NCBI GenBank assembly: GCA_964470845.1
Contig: CAYYEL010000105.1
Location: 1-6,303, forward strand
Length of the DNA: 6,303 nucleotides
Origin: HGM04593 sp964470845
GTDB lineage: Bacteria; Bacteroidota; Bacteroidia; Bacteroidales; Bacteroidaceae
Direction: 5' to 3'
Shown here: positions 1 to 6,032 of the stretch, piece after piece
Layout: every line of letters begins with the position of its first letter
Numbering within the stretch: the stretch's first letter is position 1
Made by a program: the position numbers and the translations under genes
The notes under the pieces: generated by a model
Database searches by the model: none
What the model was told of the DNA's origin: nothing
The model's input: only the letters and a program-made list of their open reading frames with translations

Positions 1-101
1 GAGTGCTTTTACAAATTTATTTCGTAATGTTGCACTTGCTGGTTGACTCTGCAGATATTAAAAAAAGTAAATAAAAATATATAAGTTTAAATAAAAAGTT
101 G

Positions 102-109
102 TACCTTTG
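102..109 (+). promoter_or_regulatory. Bacteroidetes-type promoter, -7 element, for the small lipoprotein gene
   Basis: TACCTTTG matches the Bacteroidetes primary sigma factor -7 consensus TAnnTTTG at every fixed base and lies below an A/T-rich stretch (61-100). I see no clear TTTG -33 element about 20 bases upstream; the nearest resemblance is TTTA at 86-89, which is too close. Transcription would start near 113-117, giving a leader of about 65 bases before the ATG at 183. The consensus is established knowledge; use of this site is inferred. Confidence 0.6.
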
Positions 110-182
110 CACCCGTTTTCAAGAGAGAGGTTGCCGAAACGCTAAAAAGGGAGTAGGCGAGAATTAAACTTTATTTGTTGTT

Positions 183-392
183 ATGAAGAATTTTATTTAT
201 GTAGCCGGCTTGGCTCTTGTTATGACAGCTTGTGGCTCAAACGCATCGAATGAGGCAGCACCTGCTGAGGAGATTGTTGCTACTGACGTAGTTCCCGCTG
301 CTGCAACAGACGTACTTCCCGTTGCTGTTCCCAGCGCTGAGAACGGTGGTAAGGTTGCCACTGAGGTTATCCCCAACGAGCCCGCTAAGTAA
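183..392 (+). CDS. Small lipoprotein with three AT[DE]V[VLI]P repeats
   Basis: This 69-residue protein is a predicted lipoprotein of unknown function. Residues 1-16 form a short signal peptide (K2, then a hydrophobic run) ending in the lipobox-like MTAC, so C17 would be lipidated and become the mature N-terminus, leaving only 53 residues. The mature part is low in complexity, rich in Ala, Val, Pro and Glu, and has no recognisable domain. Three imperfect copies of AT[DE]V[VLI]P stand at 33-38, 41-46 and 59-64. No strongly acidic surface-export signal follows C17 directly, although acidic residues occur at 24, 29 and 30, so inner-leaflet or surface location is undecided. The gene has its own promoter and terminator and is probably a well-expressed single-gene unit. 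The start has A/T-rich DNA and no Shine-Dalgarno upstream, as is usual in this phylum. An antisense frame covers the same bases, but the signal peptide and lipobox favour this strand. Confidence 0.75.
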   Translation: MKNFIYVAGLALVMTACGSNASNEAAPAEEIVATDVVPAAATDVLPVAVPSAENGGKVATEVIPNEPAK

Positions 393-408
393 AATTTAAA
401 CAATTAAA

Positions 409-480
409 GAAGTATATTTAGAACTTGCAATCTCGCAGAATATCTGCATTAGGGATTGCGGTTCTACGACTTCTTTTTTT
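409..480 (+). terminator. Long hairpin terminator after the small lipoprotein gene
   Basis: Beginning 17 bases after the stop, GAAGT (409-413) can pair with ACTTC (469-473). Inside it GAAC (421-424) pairs with GTTC (461-464), and GCAATC pairs with GATTGC. A GCAGA/TCTGC hairpin with a three-base loop caps the structure. A run of seven T follows at 474-480. The elongated stem plus T tract fits an intrinsic terminator. The pairings were read by eye and no folding energy was computed. Confidence 0.75.
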
Positions 481-521
481 ATTTTGAGAATTATTCCCTT
501 TAAAATAGGTGTCTATAATTG

Positions 522-554
522 CAGAAAAGCCGCAACTTGTTTGCGGCTTTTCTG
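522..554. terminator. Perfect 14-bp hairpin, probable bidirectional terminator
   Basis: CAGAAAAGCCGCAA (522-535) is exactly complementary to TTGCGGCTTTTCTG (541-554) around a five-base loop, CTTGT. The A4 and T4 runs lie inside the stem, so a GC-rich core followed by T-rich DNA is seen from both strands, which is the usual form of a bidirectional terminator. It stands 41 bases after the previous T tract and about 90 bases before mtaB. It insulates mtaB from upstream transcription even though both flanking genes point the same way. Confidence 0.7.
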
Positions 555-590
555 TTGTTTCTCGAAAAAAGATATTATTTTCGCAGCACT

Positions 591-625
591 TTTGGAGACT
601 GTTACAAGAATCTGTTCGACTTTTG
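591..625 (+). promoter_or_regulatory. Weak candidate promoter for the mtaB operon
   Basis: GACTTTTG at 618-625 matches TAnnTTTG except at the first base, and TTTG at 591-594 could serve as the -33 element, with a rather long 23-base gap. The start of transcription would lie about 15 bases before the mtaB ATG. A second weak candidate is TATTTTCG at 576-583 with TTG at 555-557. A promoter is expected here because two terminators lie upstream, but which site is used cannot be decided by eye. Confidence 0.3.
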
Positions 626-647
626 ATACTGAATAATAAATAACTAT

Positions 648-1973
648 ATGATTGACTACTCGGTTTTTAAGGATAAAAAAGCGGTCTATTATACTTTGGG
701 TTGCAAGCTGAATTTCTCGGAGACGGCGACTATCGAGCGCACGTTGCAAGAGGCCGGTATTCGCACAGCACGCCGTGGCGAGCAGGCCGATATTTGCATT
801 GTGAACAGTTGCGCAGTTACGCAAGAGGCCGAGAAAAAGTGCCGACAGGCAATTCATAAACTGGTGCGGCAGCATCCGGGAGCATACGTCGTGGTAACGG
901 GTTGCTATGCGCAGCTCTCGCCTCAGAAACTTGCTCAGGAGTTGGGTGTGGATGTTGTGCTTGGTGTCGAACGTAAGGGTAATATCTTAGAGCATTTGGG
1001 CACGTTACAGAAGCACGAGGGTGAGGGGGAGTGGTATGCTCGTCCCACAAAAGATGTTCGTAATTTTGTGCCGTCGTGCTCGCGTGGCGACCGTACACGT
1101 TATTTCTTGAAAGTGCAGGATGGTTGCGACTATTTTTGTACCTATTGCACAATCCCCTTTGCACGCGGACGCAGCCGCAATCCCGAGGTTGCATCGTTGG
1201 TAGCTCAAGCCCGAAAAGCGGCCGAGGAGGGTGGAAAAGAGATTGTTATCACAGGTGTAAATATAGGTGATTTTGGAAAAACGACGGGCGAGAGTTTCGT
1301 TTCGCTTGTAAAGGCTCTGGATGGGGTTGAGGGAATTGAACGCTATCGTATATCGTCGATTGAACCCAATCTTATTACCGATGAGATTATTGATTATATG
1401 GCCTCGTCGCGTAGTTTTATGCCTCATTTGCACATTCCGCTTCAGGCGGGCAGCGACGAGGTTCTCAAACTTATGCACCGACGCTACGACACAGAGTTTT
1501 TTGCACAAAAAATTGCCACCGTGCGTCGTCGATTGCCCGACGCTTTTATCGGCGTGGATGTAATTGTGGGCACAAGGGGCGAGACCGAGGAACTTTTCGA
1601 CAAGGCTTATAATTTTATAAAAGGGCTCGATATTTCGCAGTTGCACGTCTTTAGCTACTCGGAGCGTCCCGGTACACAGGCTTTGAAAATAGAGGGGGCT
1701 GTGTCGCCTGCCGAGAAGCACCGTCGCAGCCGTCTGCTCATTGAACTCAGCGAGCAGAAACGCCGCGCTTTCTACCTGCGTTACTGTGGCAAAGAGGCCG
1801 TTGTACTGTTCGAGAAGCCGCGTCCCGGAATGCCGATGGGCGGCTTCACCGAGAATTACATTCGTGTCGAGACGCCTTATAACAAGGAGTTTGTAAATAG
1901 TGCAGTGCGCGTGCGTTTGGGAGGCTTTAACGACGATGGCTCAGCGCTGTTGGTTGATGAGATTTTAGGCTGA
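648..1973 (+). CDS. mtaB: MtaB, tRNA t6A37 methylthiotransferase (radical SAM)
   Basis: MtaB adds a methylthio group to C2 of N6-threonylcarbamoyladenosine at position 37 of tRNAs reading ANN codons, giving ms2t6A, using S-adenosylmethionine and two iron-sulfur clusters in the cytoplasm. All key parts are visible in the 441 residues. The N-terminal methylthiotransferase domain has its three cluster cysteines in LGCKLN (C19), VNSCAV (C55) and TGCYAQ (C86). The radical SAM core carries C160, C164 and C167 in DGCDYFCTYC, followed by TIPFARGRSR. VITGVNIGDFG, typical of MtaB as opposed to MiaB or RimO, lies at about 200-210. A TRAM-like RNA-binding segment occupies roughly 375-441. Length is normal and nothing is broken. 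The ATG follows an A/T-rich leader with no Shine-Dalgarno. It is the first gene of a tight run; the glycosyltransferase starts four bases after its stop. Confidence 0.95.
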   Translation: MIDYSVFKDKKAVYYTLGCKLNFSETATIERTLQEAGIRTARRGEQADICIVNSCAVTQEAEKKCRQAIHKLVRQHPGAYVVVTGCYAQLSPQKLAQELGVDVVLGVERKGNILEHLGTLQKHEGEGEWYARPTKDVRNFVPSCSRGDRTRYFLKVQDGCDYFCTYCTIPFARGRSRNPEVASLVAQARKAAEEGGKEIVITGVNIGDFGKTTGESFVSLVKALDGVEGIERYRISSIEPNLITDEIIDYMASSRSFMPHLHIPLQAGSDEVLKLMHRRYDTEFFAQKIATVRRRLPDAFIGVDVIVGTRGETEELFDKAYNFIKGLDISQLHVFSYSERPGTQALKIEGAVSPAEKHRRSRLLIELSEQKRRAFYLRYCGKEAVVLFEKPRPGMPMGGFTENYIRVETPYNKEFVNSAVRVRLGGFNDDGSALLVDEILG

Positions 1974-1977
1974 TAGT

Positions 1978-2991
1978 ATGGCAAAAGTAGCAATAGTTAT
2001 ACTCAACTACAATGGTGCCTCGATGCTGCGTAAATTTCTGCCGGGGGTGCTTGCCTTGAGCGGTTCCGAGGCGCAGGTAATTGTTGCCGATAATGCTTCG
2101 ACCGACGATTCTGTTGCGATTATGCGCAGTGAGTTTCAGGCTGTGCACCTTATAGAATTGCCGAAAAATTGGGGCTTTGCCGAGGGGTATAATCGTGCAT
2201 TGCAAAATGTTGATGCCGAGTATTTTGTGCTCCTAAATTCGGATGTTGAGGTTACTGACGGATGGATTGAGCCTCTGCTCTTGGCAATGGAGGCCGACCA
2301 CACAATTGCTGCCTGCCAGCCTAAACTGCTCGACTACAAGCGTAAGACGCATTTTGAATATGCCGGTGCGGCAGGAGGCTTTATCGACCGCTACGGTTAT
2401 CCTTATTGCCGCGGACGAATTTTCGAGACAGTCGAGGAGGATAGGGGACAATATGATGAACCTTGCGAGATTTTTTGGGCAACGGGTGCTGCGCTGATGA
2501 TTCGTGCCGAGGATTTTCGCTCGGTCGGTGGGTTGGACGGCTCTTTCTTTGCGCATATGGAAGAGATTGACCTCTGTTGGCGCTTAAAGGCGCGTGGCCG
2601 ACGCATTGTATGCGTGCCACAGAGCGCGGTTTATCACGTTGGCGGAGCTACACTCAACTATAAGAATCCCCGAAAAACATTTCTTAATTTCCGCAATAAT
2701 CTGTTGATGCTATATAAGAATCTGCCACAGAGGGAACTTGCGGTGGTAATGCGCGTGCGTGCATTGCTCGATTATGTGGCTGCTATTAAATTTCTACTTT
2801 CGGGTAGCGTGGCCGATTATAAGGCTGTGCTCGATGCCCGTAGCGAATTTAAGCGCATAAAGAGCGATTATGACAGTAAAAGAGACGAGAATGCAGCTGC
2901 CGCAAAGCACGATGATATTCCTCAAAGGGGACGATTCTCGATTTTGTGGCGATACTATGTTTGTCGTTGCAAACATTTTAACAGGCTTTGA
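1978..2991 (+). CDS. Family 2 glycosyltransferase (GT-A fold)
   Basis: This 337-residue enzyme would transfer a sugar from a nucleotide-sugar donor to an acceptor at the inner face of the cytoplasmic membrane, probably for a surface polysaccharide or glycan. Donor and acceptor cannot be read from the sequence. The GT2 landmarks are in order: the first strand VAIVILNYNG (4-13), VIVADNASTDDS (34-45) for nucleotide binding, the metal-binding DxD-like NSDVEV (87-92), and HMEEIDLCWR (193-202) after GGLDGSFF, which holds the catalytic-base region of rhamnosyltransferase-like GT2 proteins. The C-terminal part (about 255-337) is basic, has one modestly hydrophobic stretch near 263-277 and ends in an SILWRYY-type tail; it may help membrane association. 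The gene lies four bases after mtaB and ten bases before the next start, so it is probably translated from the same mRNA. It is complete, with no missing motif. Confidence 0.92.
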   Translation: MAKVAIVILNYNGASMLRKFLPGVLALSGSEAQVIVADNASTDDSVAIMRSEFQAVHLIELPKNWGFAEGYNRALQNVDAEYFVLLNSDVEVTDGWIEPLLLAMEADHTIAACQPKLLDYKRKTHFEYAGAAGGFIDRYGYPYCRGRIFETVEEDRGQYDEPCEIFWATGAALMIRAEDFRSVGGLDGSFFAHMEEIDLCWRLKARGRRIVCVPQSAVYHVGGATLNYKNPRKTFLNFRNNLLMLYKNLPQRELAVVMRVRALLDYVAAIKFLLSGSVADYKAVLDARSEFKRIKSDYDSKRDENAAAAKHDDIPQRGRFSILWRYYVCRCKHFNRL

Positions 2992-3001
2992 AATAATTAC
3001 T

Positions 3002-3775
3002 ATGAGTAGTGAAAAAGAACGTAAACTTTCGGCAGCAGAACAACACCGTAAAGAGAAATTTGATGCACTATGTGTAAAAATGGAGCAAGATGGTTACAAG
3101 GCCGAATGGATAGGTTTTTCGGAACTTGCAACGGTGTTTTTGGGAGCGCTGTTTGCTCTTCCGTTAAACGCTTTCTTTTCCTATTTTTATGTTACTCTTA
3201 ACTTAGATGAGTCTCGTCTCTTGTTATTCCTTTTTTTGGTTTTTGTTTCTCATATTATTGTTATGATTGCGAACTTGGGTAAGGGGGTCTCGCCTCTTTG
3301 CTTTAATGTTATTTTTCTTTCTATTTTATATATTATAATATTTACCAATTCTAATATATCGTCAGATAAAGGTACTCTTTATTTATTATTACTTTGTTTG
3401 TTGCCTAATGCTTTTTTGGTTTTAATGAATGAGTTGGTGCGCTGGAAAATATTCTCATATTTGGCCAAGGAGGGGAGGGCGGCTCTTCAGTTTGCCCTTA
3501 AAATGGATTCTTGCCACGTGTGCTCATCGTTGCTATCTAAAAAAGATTATATGGGTGTGTCGCTCTTTTTTCTGCTGTTGGCAATATTTATGGGTTGTCT
3601 TTCGATATATATAGCCAATATTCAATTTTTTATATTTTCGCAAATGTTGTTCTTTCTTGTCGGGAACGACCTGCTTACTATCTTTAGTCTGCTTAGGCAT
3701 AGAGTGAAGAATGCCGATGTTTACTACCTCGACCATCCGACGGAGTGTGGTCTTGTGGCGTTTGTAAAGAAATAA
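3002..3775 (+). CDS. Multi-pass membrane protein, likely inactive DUF3267 (putative zincin peptidase) relative
   Basis: The 257-residue product has a charged cytoplasmic-looking N-terminus (1-35) and about six hydrophobic segments near 43-66, 71-91, 99-115, 125-142, 186-206 and 208-230. From memory of the family, several blocks resemble DUF3267 proteins: KFDALCVKMEQDGY (19-32), an EL motif followed by AKEG (155-158), a CHVC pair (171-174) before LLSKKDYMG, GNDLL (221-225), and the ending DHPTECGLVAF (244-254). Where the family carries HELIHG, this protein reads NELVRW (143-148), so both zinc-binding histidines are replaced. Active peptidase function is therefore unlikely; a regulatory or scaffold role is possible but unproven. 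The frame is open upstream to 2870, but the ATG at 3002 avoids a 122-base overlap with the glycosyltransferase gene and sits ten bases after its stop. The middle is far more AT-rich than its neighbours, suggesting transfer or relaxed constraint. Confidence 0.65.
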   Translation: MSSEKERKLSAAEQHRKEKFDALCVKMEQDGYKAEWIGFSELATVFLGALFALPLNAFFSYFYVTLNLDESRLLLFLFLVFVSHIIVMIANLGKGVSPLCFNVIFLSILYIIIFTNSNISSDKGTLYLLLLCLLPNAFLVLMNELVRWKIFSYLAKEGRAALQFALKMDSCHVCSSLLSKKDYMGVSLFFLLLAIFMGCLSIYIANIQFFIFSQMLFFLVGNDLLTIFSLLRHRVKNADVYYLDHPTECGLVAFVKK

Positions 3776-3787
3776 TAATAAAATAAT

Positions 3788-4492
3788 ATGGAGACTGCAT
3801 TATATCTTTTGCCTGTAACGCTGGGTGATACCCGGCTCGATAAGGTGCTTCCGGCGCATAATATTGAGATTCTCGCCGGCATACGTCATTTTATTGTCGA
3901 GAATGTGCGCACTGCACGACGATTTTTGCGACAGGCCGACACGAAATTCGACATTGACGGCTCGCAATTCTACGAGCTTAACAAGCACACTGCGCCACAG
4001 GACATTGCCGGTTATCTGCAACCGTTGTATGATGGACACTCTGTGGGTGTAATATCCGAGGCCGGTTGTCCCGCTGTTGCCGACCCCGGGGCCGACGTCG
4101 TTGCAATTGCACAGCGCAAGGGGCTTAAAGTCGTACCGCTTGTGGGCCCATCGAGCATAATTCTCTCGGTGATGGCATCGGGGTTCAACGGGCAGAGTTT
4201 CGCTTTTCACGGCTATCTGCCCATAAAGCCCGAGGAGCGTGCGCGACGTCTTAAACTGCTCGAACAAAGAATATACAATGAGCAGCAGACGCAACTGTTC
4301 ATTGAGACACCCTATCGCAACGGAAAAATGATTGAGGATATTATAAAAAATTGTCGTCCGCAGACGAAACTGTGTGTCGCTGCCAATCTTACTTGCGAGG
4401 ATGAATATGTGCGCACACGCACTCTGAAAGAGTGGCGCGGCAATGTCCCCGAGCTATCTAAAATCCCTTGTATATTCCTACTATATAAATAA
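3788..4492 (+). CDS. RsmI-like SAM-dependent methyltransferase (tetrapyrrole methylase fold), short form
   Basis: The 234-residue protein belongs to the tetrapyrrole methylase superfamily and most resembles RsmI, which 2'-O-methylates C1402 of 16S rRNA using S-adenosylmethionine. Visible motifs are LYLLPVTLGD at the N-terminus (5-14, where RsmI has LYxVxTPIGN), ISEAGCPAVADPG (89-101), PLVGPSSIILSVMASG (117-132), FHGYLP (140-145) and ETPYRN (173-178). The last four follow the RsmI order. It is shorter than the typical RsmI of about 280 residues, because the C-terminal extension is missing, and the N-terminal motif is altered. Bacteroidales commonly carry such a short paralogue alongside a full RsmI, so the true substrate may differ and I give no symbol. 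It starts 12 bases after the membrane-protein gene, probably in the same transcript. The high GC of this gene contrasts with the gene before it. Confidence 0.85.
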   Translation: METALYLLPVTLGDTRLDKVLPAHNIEILAGIRHFIVENVRTARRFLRQADTKFDIDGSQFYELNKHTAPQDIAGYLQPLYDGHSVGVISEAGCPAVADPGADVVAIAQRKGLKVVPLVGPSSIILSVMASGFNGQSFAFHGYLPIKPEERARRLKLLEQRIYNEQQTQLFIETPYRNGKMIEDIIKNCRPQTKLCVAANLTCEDEYVRTRTLKEWRGNVPELSKIPCIFLLYK

Positions 4493-4508
4493 GTAATTAA
4501 CCGCTTAA

Positions 4509-4516
4509 TATCTTTT
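4509..4516 (+). promoter_or_regulatory. Possible promoter -7 element before the antiporter gene
   Basis: In the 47-base gap before the antiporter gene, TATCTTTT matches TAnnTTTG except at the last base. No TTTG -33 element is visible about 20 bases upstream. There is no terminator in the gap, so read-through from the upstream operon is equally possible, and this site would only add to it. Confidence 0.25.
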
Positions 4517-4539
4517 TAATTTAGTTTAAACAGCTTCTT

Positions 4540-5829
4540 ATGTTTGGAAAAAAAGTTATGCGTGGCCTCTTGGCGCTTTCGCCCGTGATGGTGTTGCTTG
4601 TAATATATCTTGTTGGTTCGGTTGTTGCGGGCGATTTTTATCGCATTCCCATTGCAGTGGCCTTTGTAGTTGCATCGGTCTATGCTCTCTCTATTACTCG
4701 TGGGAGCACATTGAACGAGCGCATAGATAACTTTTCGCGCGGCGCGGCCGACACACGCATTATGTATATGGTGTGGATTTTTGTGCTTGCCGGTGCTTTT
4801 GCTGCGGTGGCCAAGGCTATGGGGGCTGTGGATGCAACGGTTAATTTCACACTGCATTTTGTGCCGGGTAATTTTCTGCCGGCAGGAGTGTTTGTGGCAG
4901 CCTGCTTTATTTCAATGTCAATAGGAACGTCGGTGGGTACTATCGTAGCGCTTACGCCTGTCGTAACGCAGCTTGCCACGCAGATGGATTGTGGTGTGGC
5001 GTGGCTTGTTGCAATTGTTGTGGGTGGCGCATTCTTTGGCGATAATCTATCGTTTATCTCGGACACTACAATTGTTGCCACGCAGACGCAGGGCTGCTCG
5101 ATGCGCTCAAAATTTCATTCTAACATAAGGATGGTTCTTCCGGCGGCGATTGTTGTGCTGCTTGTGTATGCTTTCAGCGGTGCTTCTTTTGCCGATGCAG
5201 CCTCGCCCCAAATTACCCTTGCCGACTTTGTAAAGGTTATTCCCTATCTTGTGGTTATTGTAACGGCTCTTCTTGGTGTAAATGTGTTGTTGGTGCTCAT
5301 TTTGGGTATTCTTATAGCCGGGGTTATAGGACTGTGTTGCGGAAATATGGATATTATTGGATTCTTTACCTCGTGCGGAGCAGGAATAACCTCGATGTGC
5401 GAACTTATTATTGTTACGATGCTTGCAGGCGGTTTGCTTGAGATTGTGCGTTTGAATGGGGGAATGGATTTTCTTATTCGCATTGTTACGTTGCGCATTC
5501 GCTCGCGCAGGGTGGCCGAGGCTTCAATCTGTCTGCTTACAGCGCTTGCCAACGTCTGCACGGCTAATAATACAATTGCTATTCTTACGGTTGGTGAAAT
5601 ATCGCGCGATATTTCGCAAAAATTCGGGATTGCACCGCGCAGGTCGGCGAGTTTGTTGGATACAACCTCGTGTTTTGTTCAAGGTATTTTACCCTATGGC
5701 GCGCAACTGCTTATGGCCTCGGGGCTGGCCTCGGTGTCGCCTCTTGAGATAATTCCCAATCTTTACTATCCAATGTGCATTGGCATTGCAATTGTTGTCT
5801 CTGTTCTGTTGCAGCGTCCGCGCAGTTAA
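4540..5829 (+). CDS. NhaC-family Na+/H+ antiporter
   Basis: The 429-residue integral membrane protein is expected to exchange external protons for internal sodium, or a related exchange, across the cytoplasmic membrane; the exact ions are not readable. About eleven hydrophobic segments cover most of the length. Family marks are the conserved SIGTSVGTIVALTPV (127-141), the highly characteristic GGAFFGDNLSFISDTT (162-177) followed by TQTQG, which contributes conserved acidic and polar residues in the ion path, and in the second half ANNTIAILTVGEISRDI (342-358) and SASLLDTTSCFVQGILPYGA (369-388). The two halves look like a repeated fold. Length is normal for the Bacteroidales version and no motif is missing. 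The ATG at 4540 is the first in frame; M7 is an alternative. It is the last gene before a strong terminator, 47 bases after the methylase gene. Confidence 0.9.
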   Translation: MFGKKVMRGLLALSPVMVLLVIYLVGSVVAGDFYRIPIAVAFVVASVYALSITRGSTLNERIDNFSRGAADTRIMYMVWIFVLAGAFAAVAKAMGAVDATVNFTLHFVPGNFLPAGVFVAACFISMSIGTSVGTIVALTPVVTQLATQMDCGVAWLVAIVVGGAFFGDNLSFISDTTIVATQTQGCSMRSKFHSNIRMVLPAAIVVLLVYAFSGASFADAASPQITLADFVKVIPYLVVIVTALLGVNVLLVLILGILIAGVIGLCCGNMDIIGFFTSCGAGITSMCELIIVTMLAGGLLEIVRLNGGMDFLIRIVTLRIRSRRVAEASICLLTALANVCTANNTIAILTVGEISRDISQKFGIAPRRSASLLDTTSCFVQGILPYGAQLLMASGLASVSPLEIIPNLYYPMCIGIAIVVSVLLQRPRS

Positions 5830-5870
5830 TGGGTGTTTTTTGTTGAATAGGTATAATTGATATTTATATG

Positions 5871-5906
5871 AATGGGCGGGCTTCTTAAAGTCTGCTCATT
5901 TTTTTT
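5871..5906 (+). terminator. Intrinsic terminator of the operon
   Basis: A 13-bp stem (5871-5883 with 5888-5900, three G-T pairs, loop CTTA) is followed by an uninterrupted run of eight T (5899-5906). It begins 41 bases after the antiporter stop codon. The form is that of a classical intrinsic terminator for rightward transcription, and it marks the 3' end of the mtaB-to-antiporter unit. Confidence 0.88.
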
Positions 5907-5932
5907 ATTGCGGGGTAACTTTTTTCGTTCTA

Positions 5933-5966
5933 TTTGAATTTATTACAATAATTTTAGCTACCCTTG
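5933..5966 (+). promoter_or_regulatory. Candidate Bacteroidetes promoter in the 3' intergenic region
   Basis: TACCCTTG at 5959-5966 matches TAnnTTTG at all but one fixed base, and TTTG at 5933-5936 could be the -33 element, 22 bases upstream with an A/T-rich spacer. The core also resembles the promoter at 102-109 (TACCTTTGC against TACCCTTGC). Transcription would begin near 5970-5975 and run into the structured region and small frame downstream. This is inferred from pattern only. Confidence 0.4.
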
Positions 5967-6032
5967 CGGCTCAATTCAAGAGCACATTATGTGCTTGTTC
6001 AATATACAACAATAAATCGCGGATATATAATT

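Noticed and set aside
1..74. C-terminal tail of an upstream gene
   Set aside because: All three forward frames are open from base 1 and end soon (stops near 27, 46 and 74). None has a recognisable ending, so no choice can be supported.
1005..1721. 238-codon minus-strand frame opposite mtaB
   Set aside because: It is antisense to a gene with complete radical SAM and methylthiotransferase motifs. Its translation shows no domain and reflects the base composition of the real gene.
2870..3001. Longer N-terminus for the membrane protein, starting at ATG 2870
   Set aside because: It would overlap the end of the glycosyltransferase gene by 122 bases and add a tract without membrane or family features. 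The ATG at 3002 sits ten bases after the previous stop and fits the operon spacing.
3800..4294. 164-codon minus-strand frame opposite the RsmI-like gene
   Set aside because: The + strand carries clear family motifs over the same bases. The antisense product has no recognisable features or start signal.
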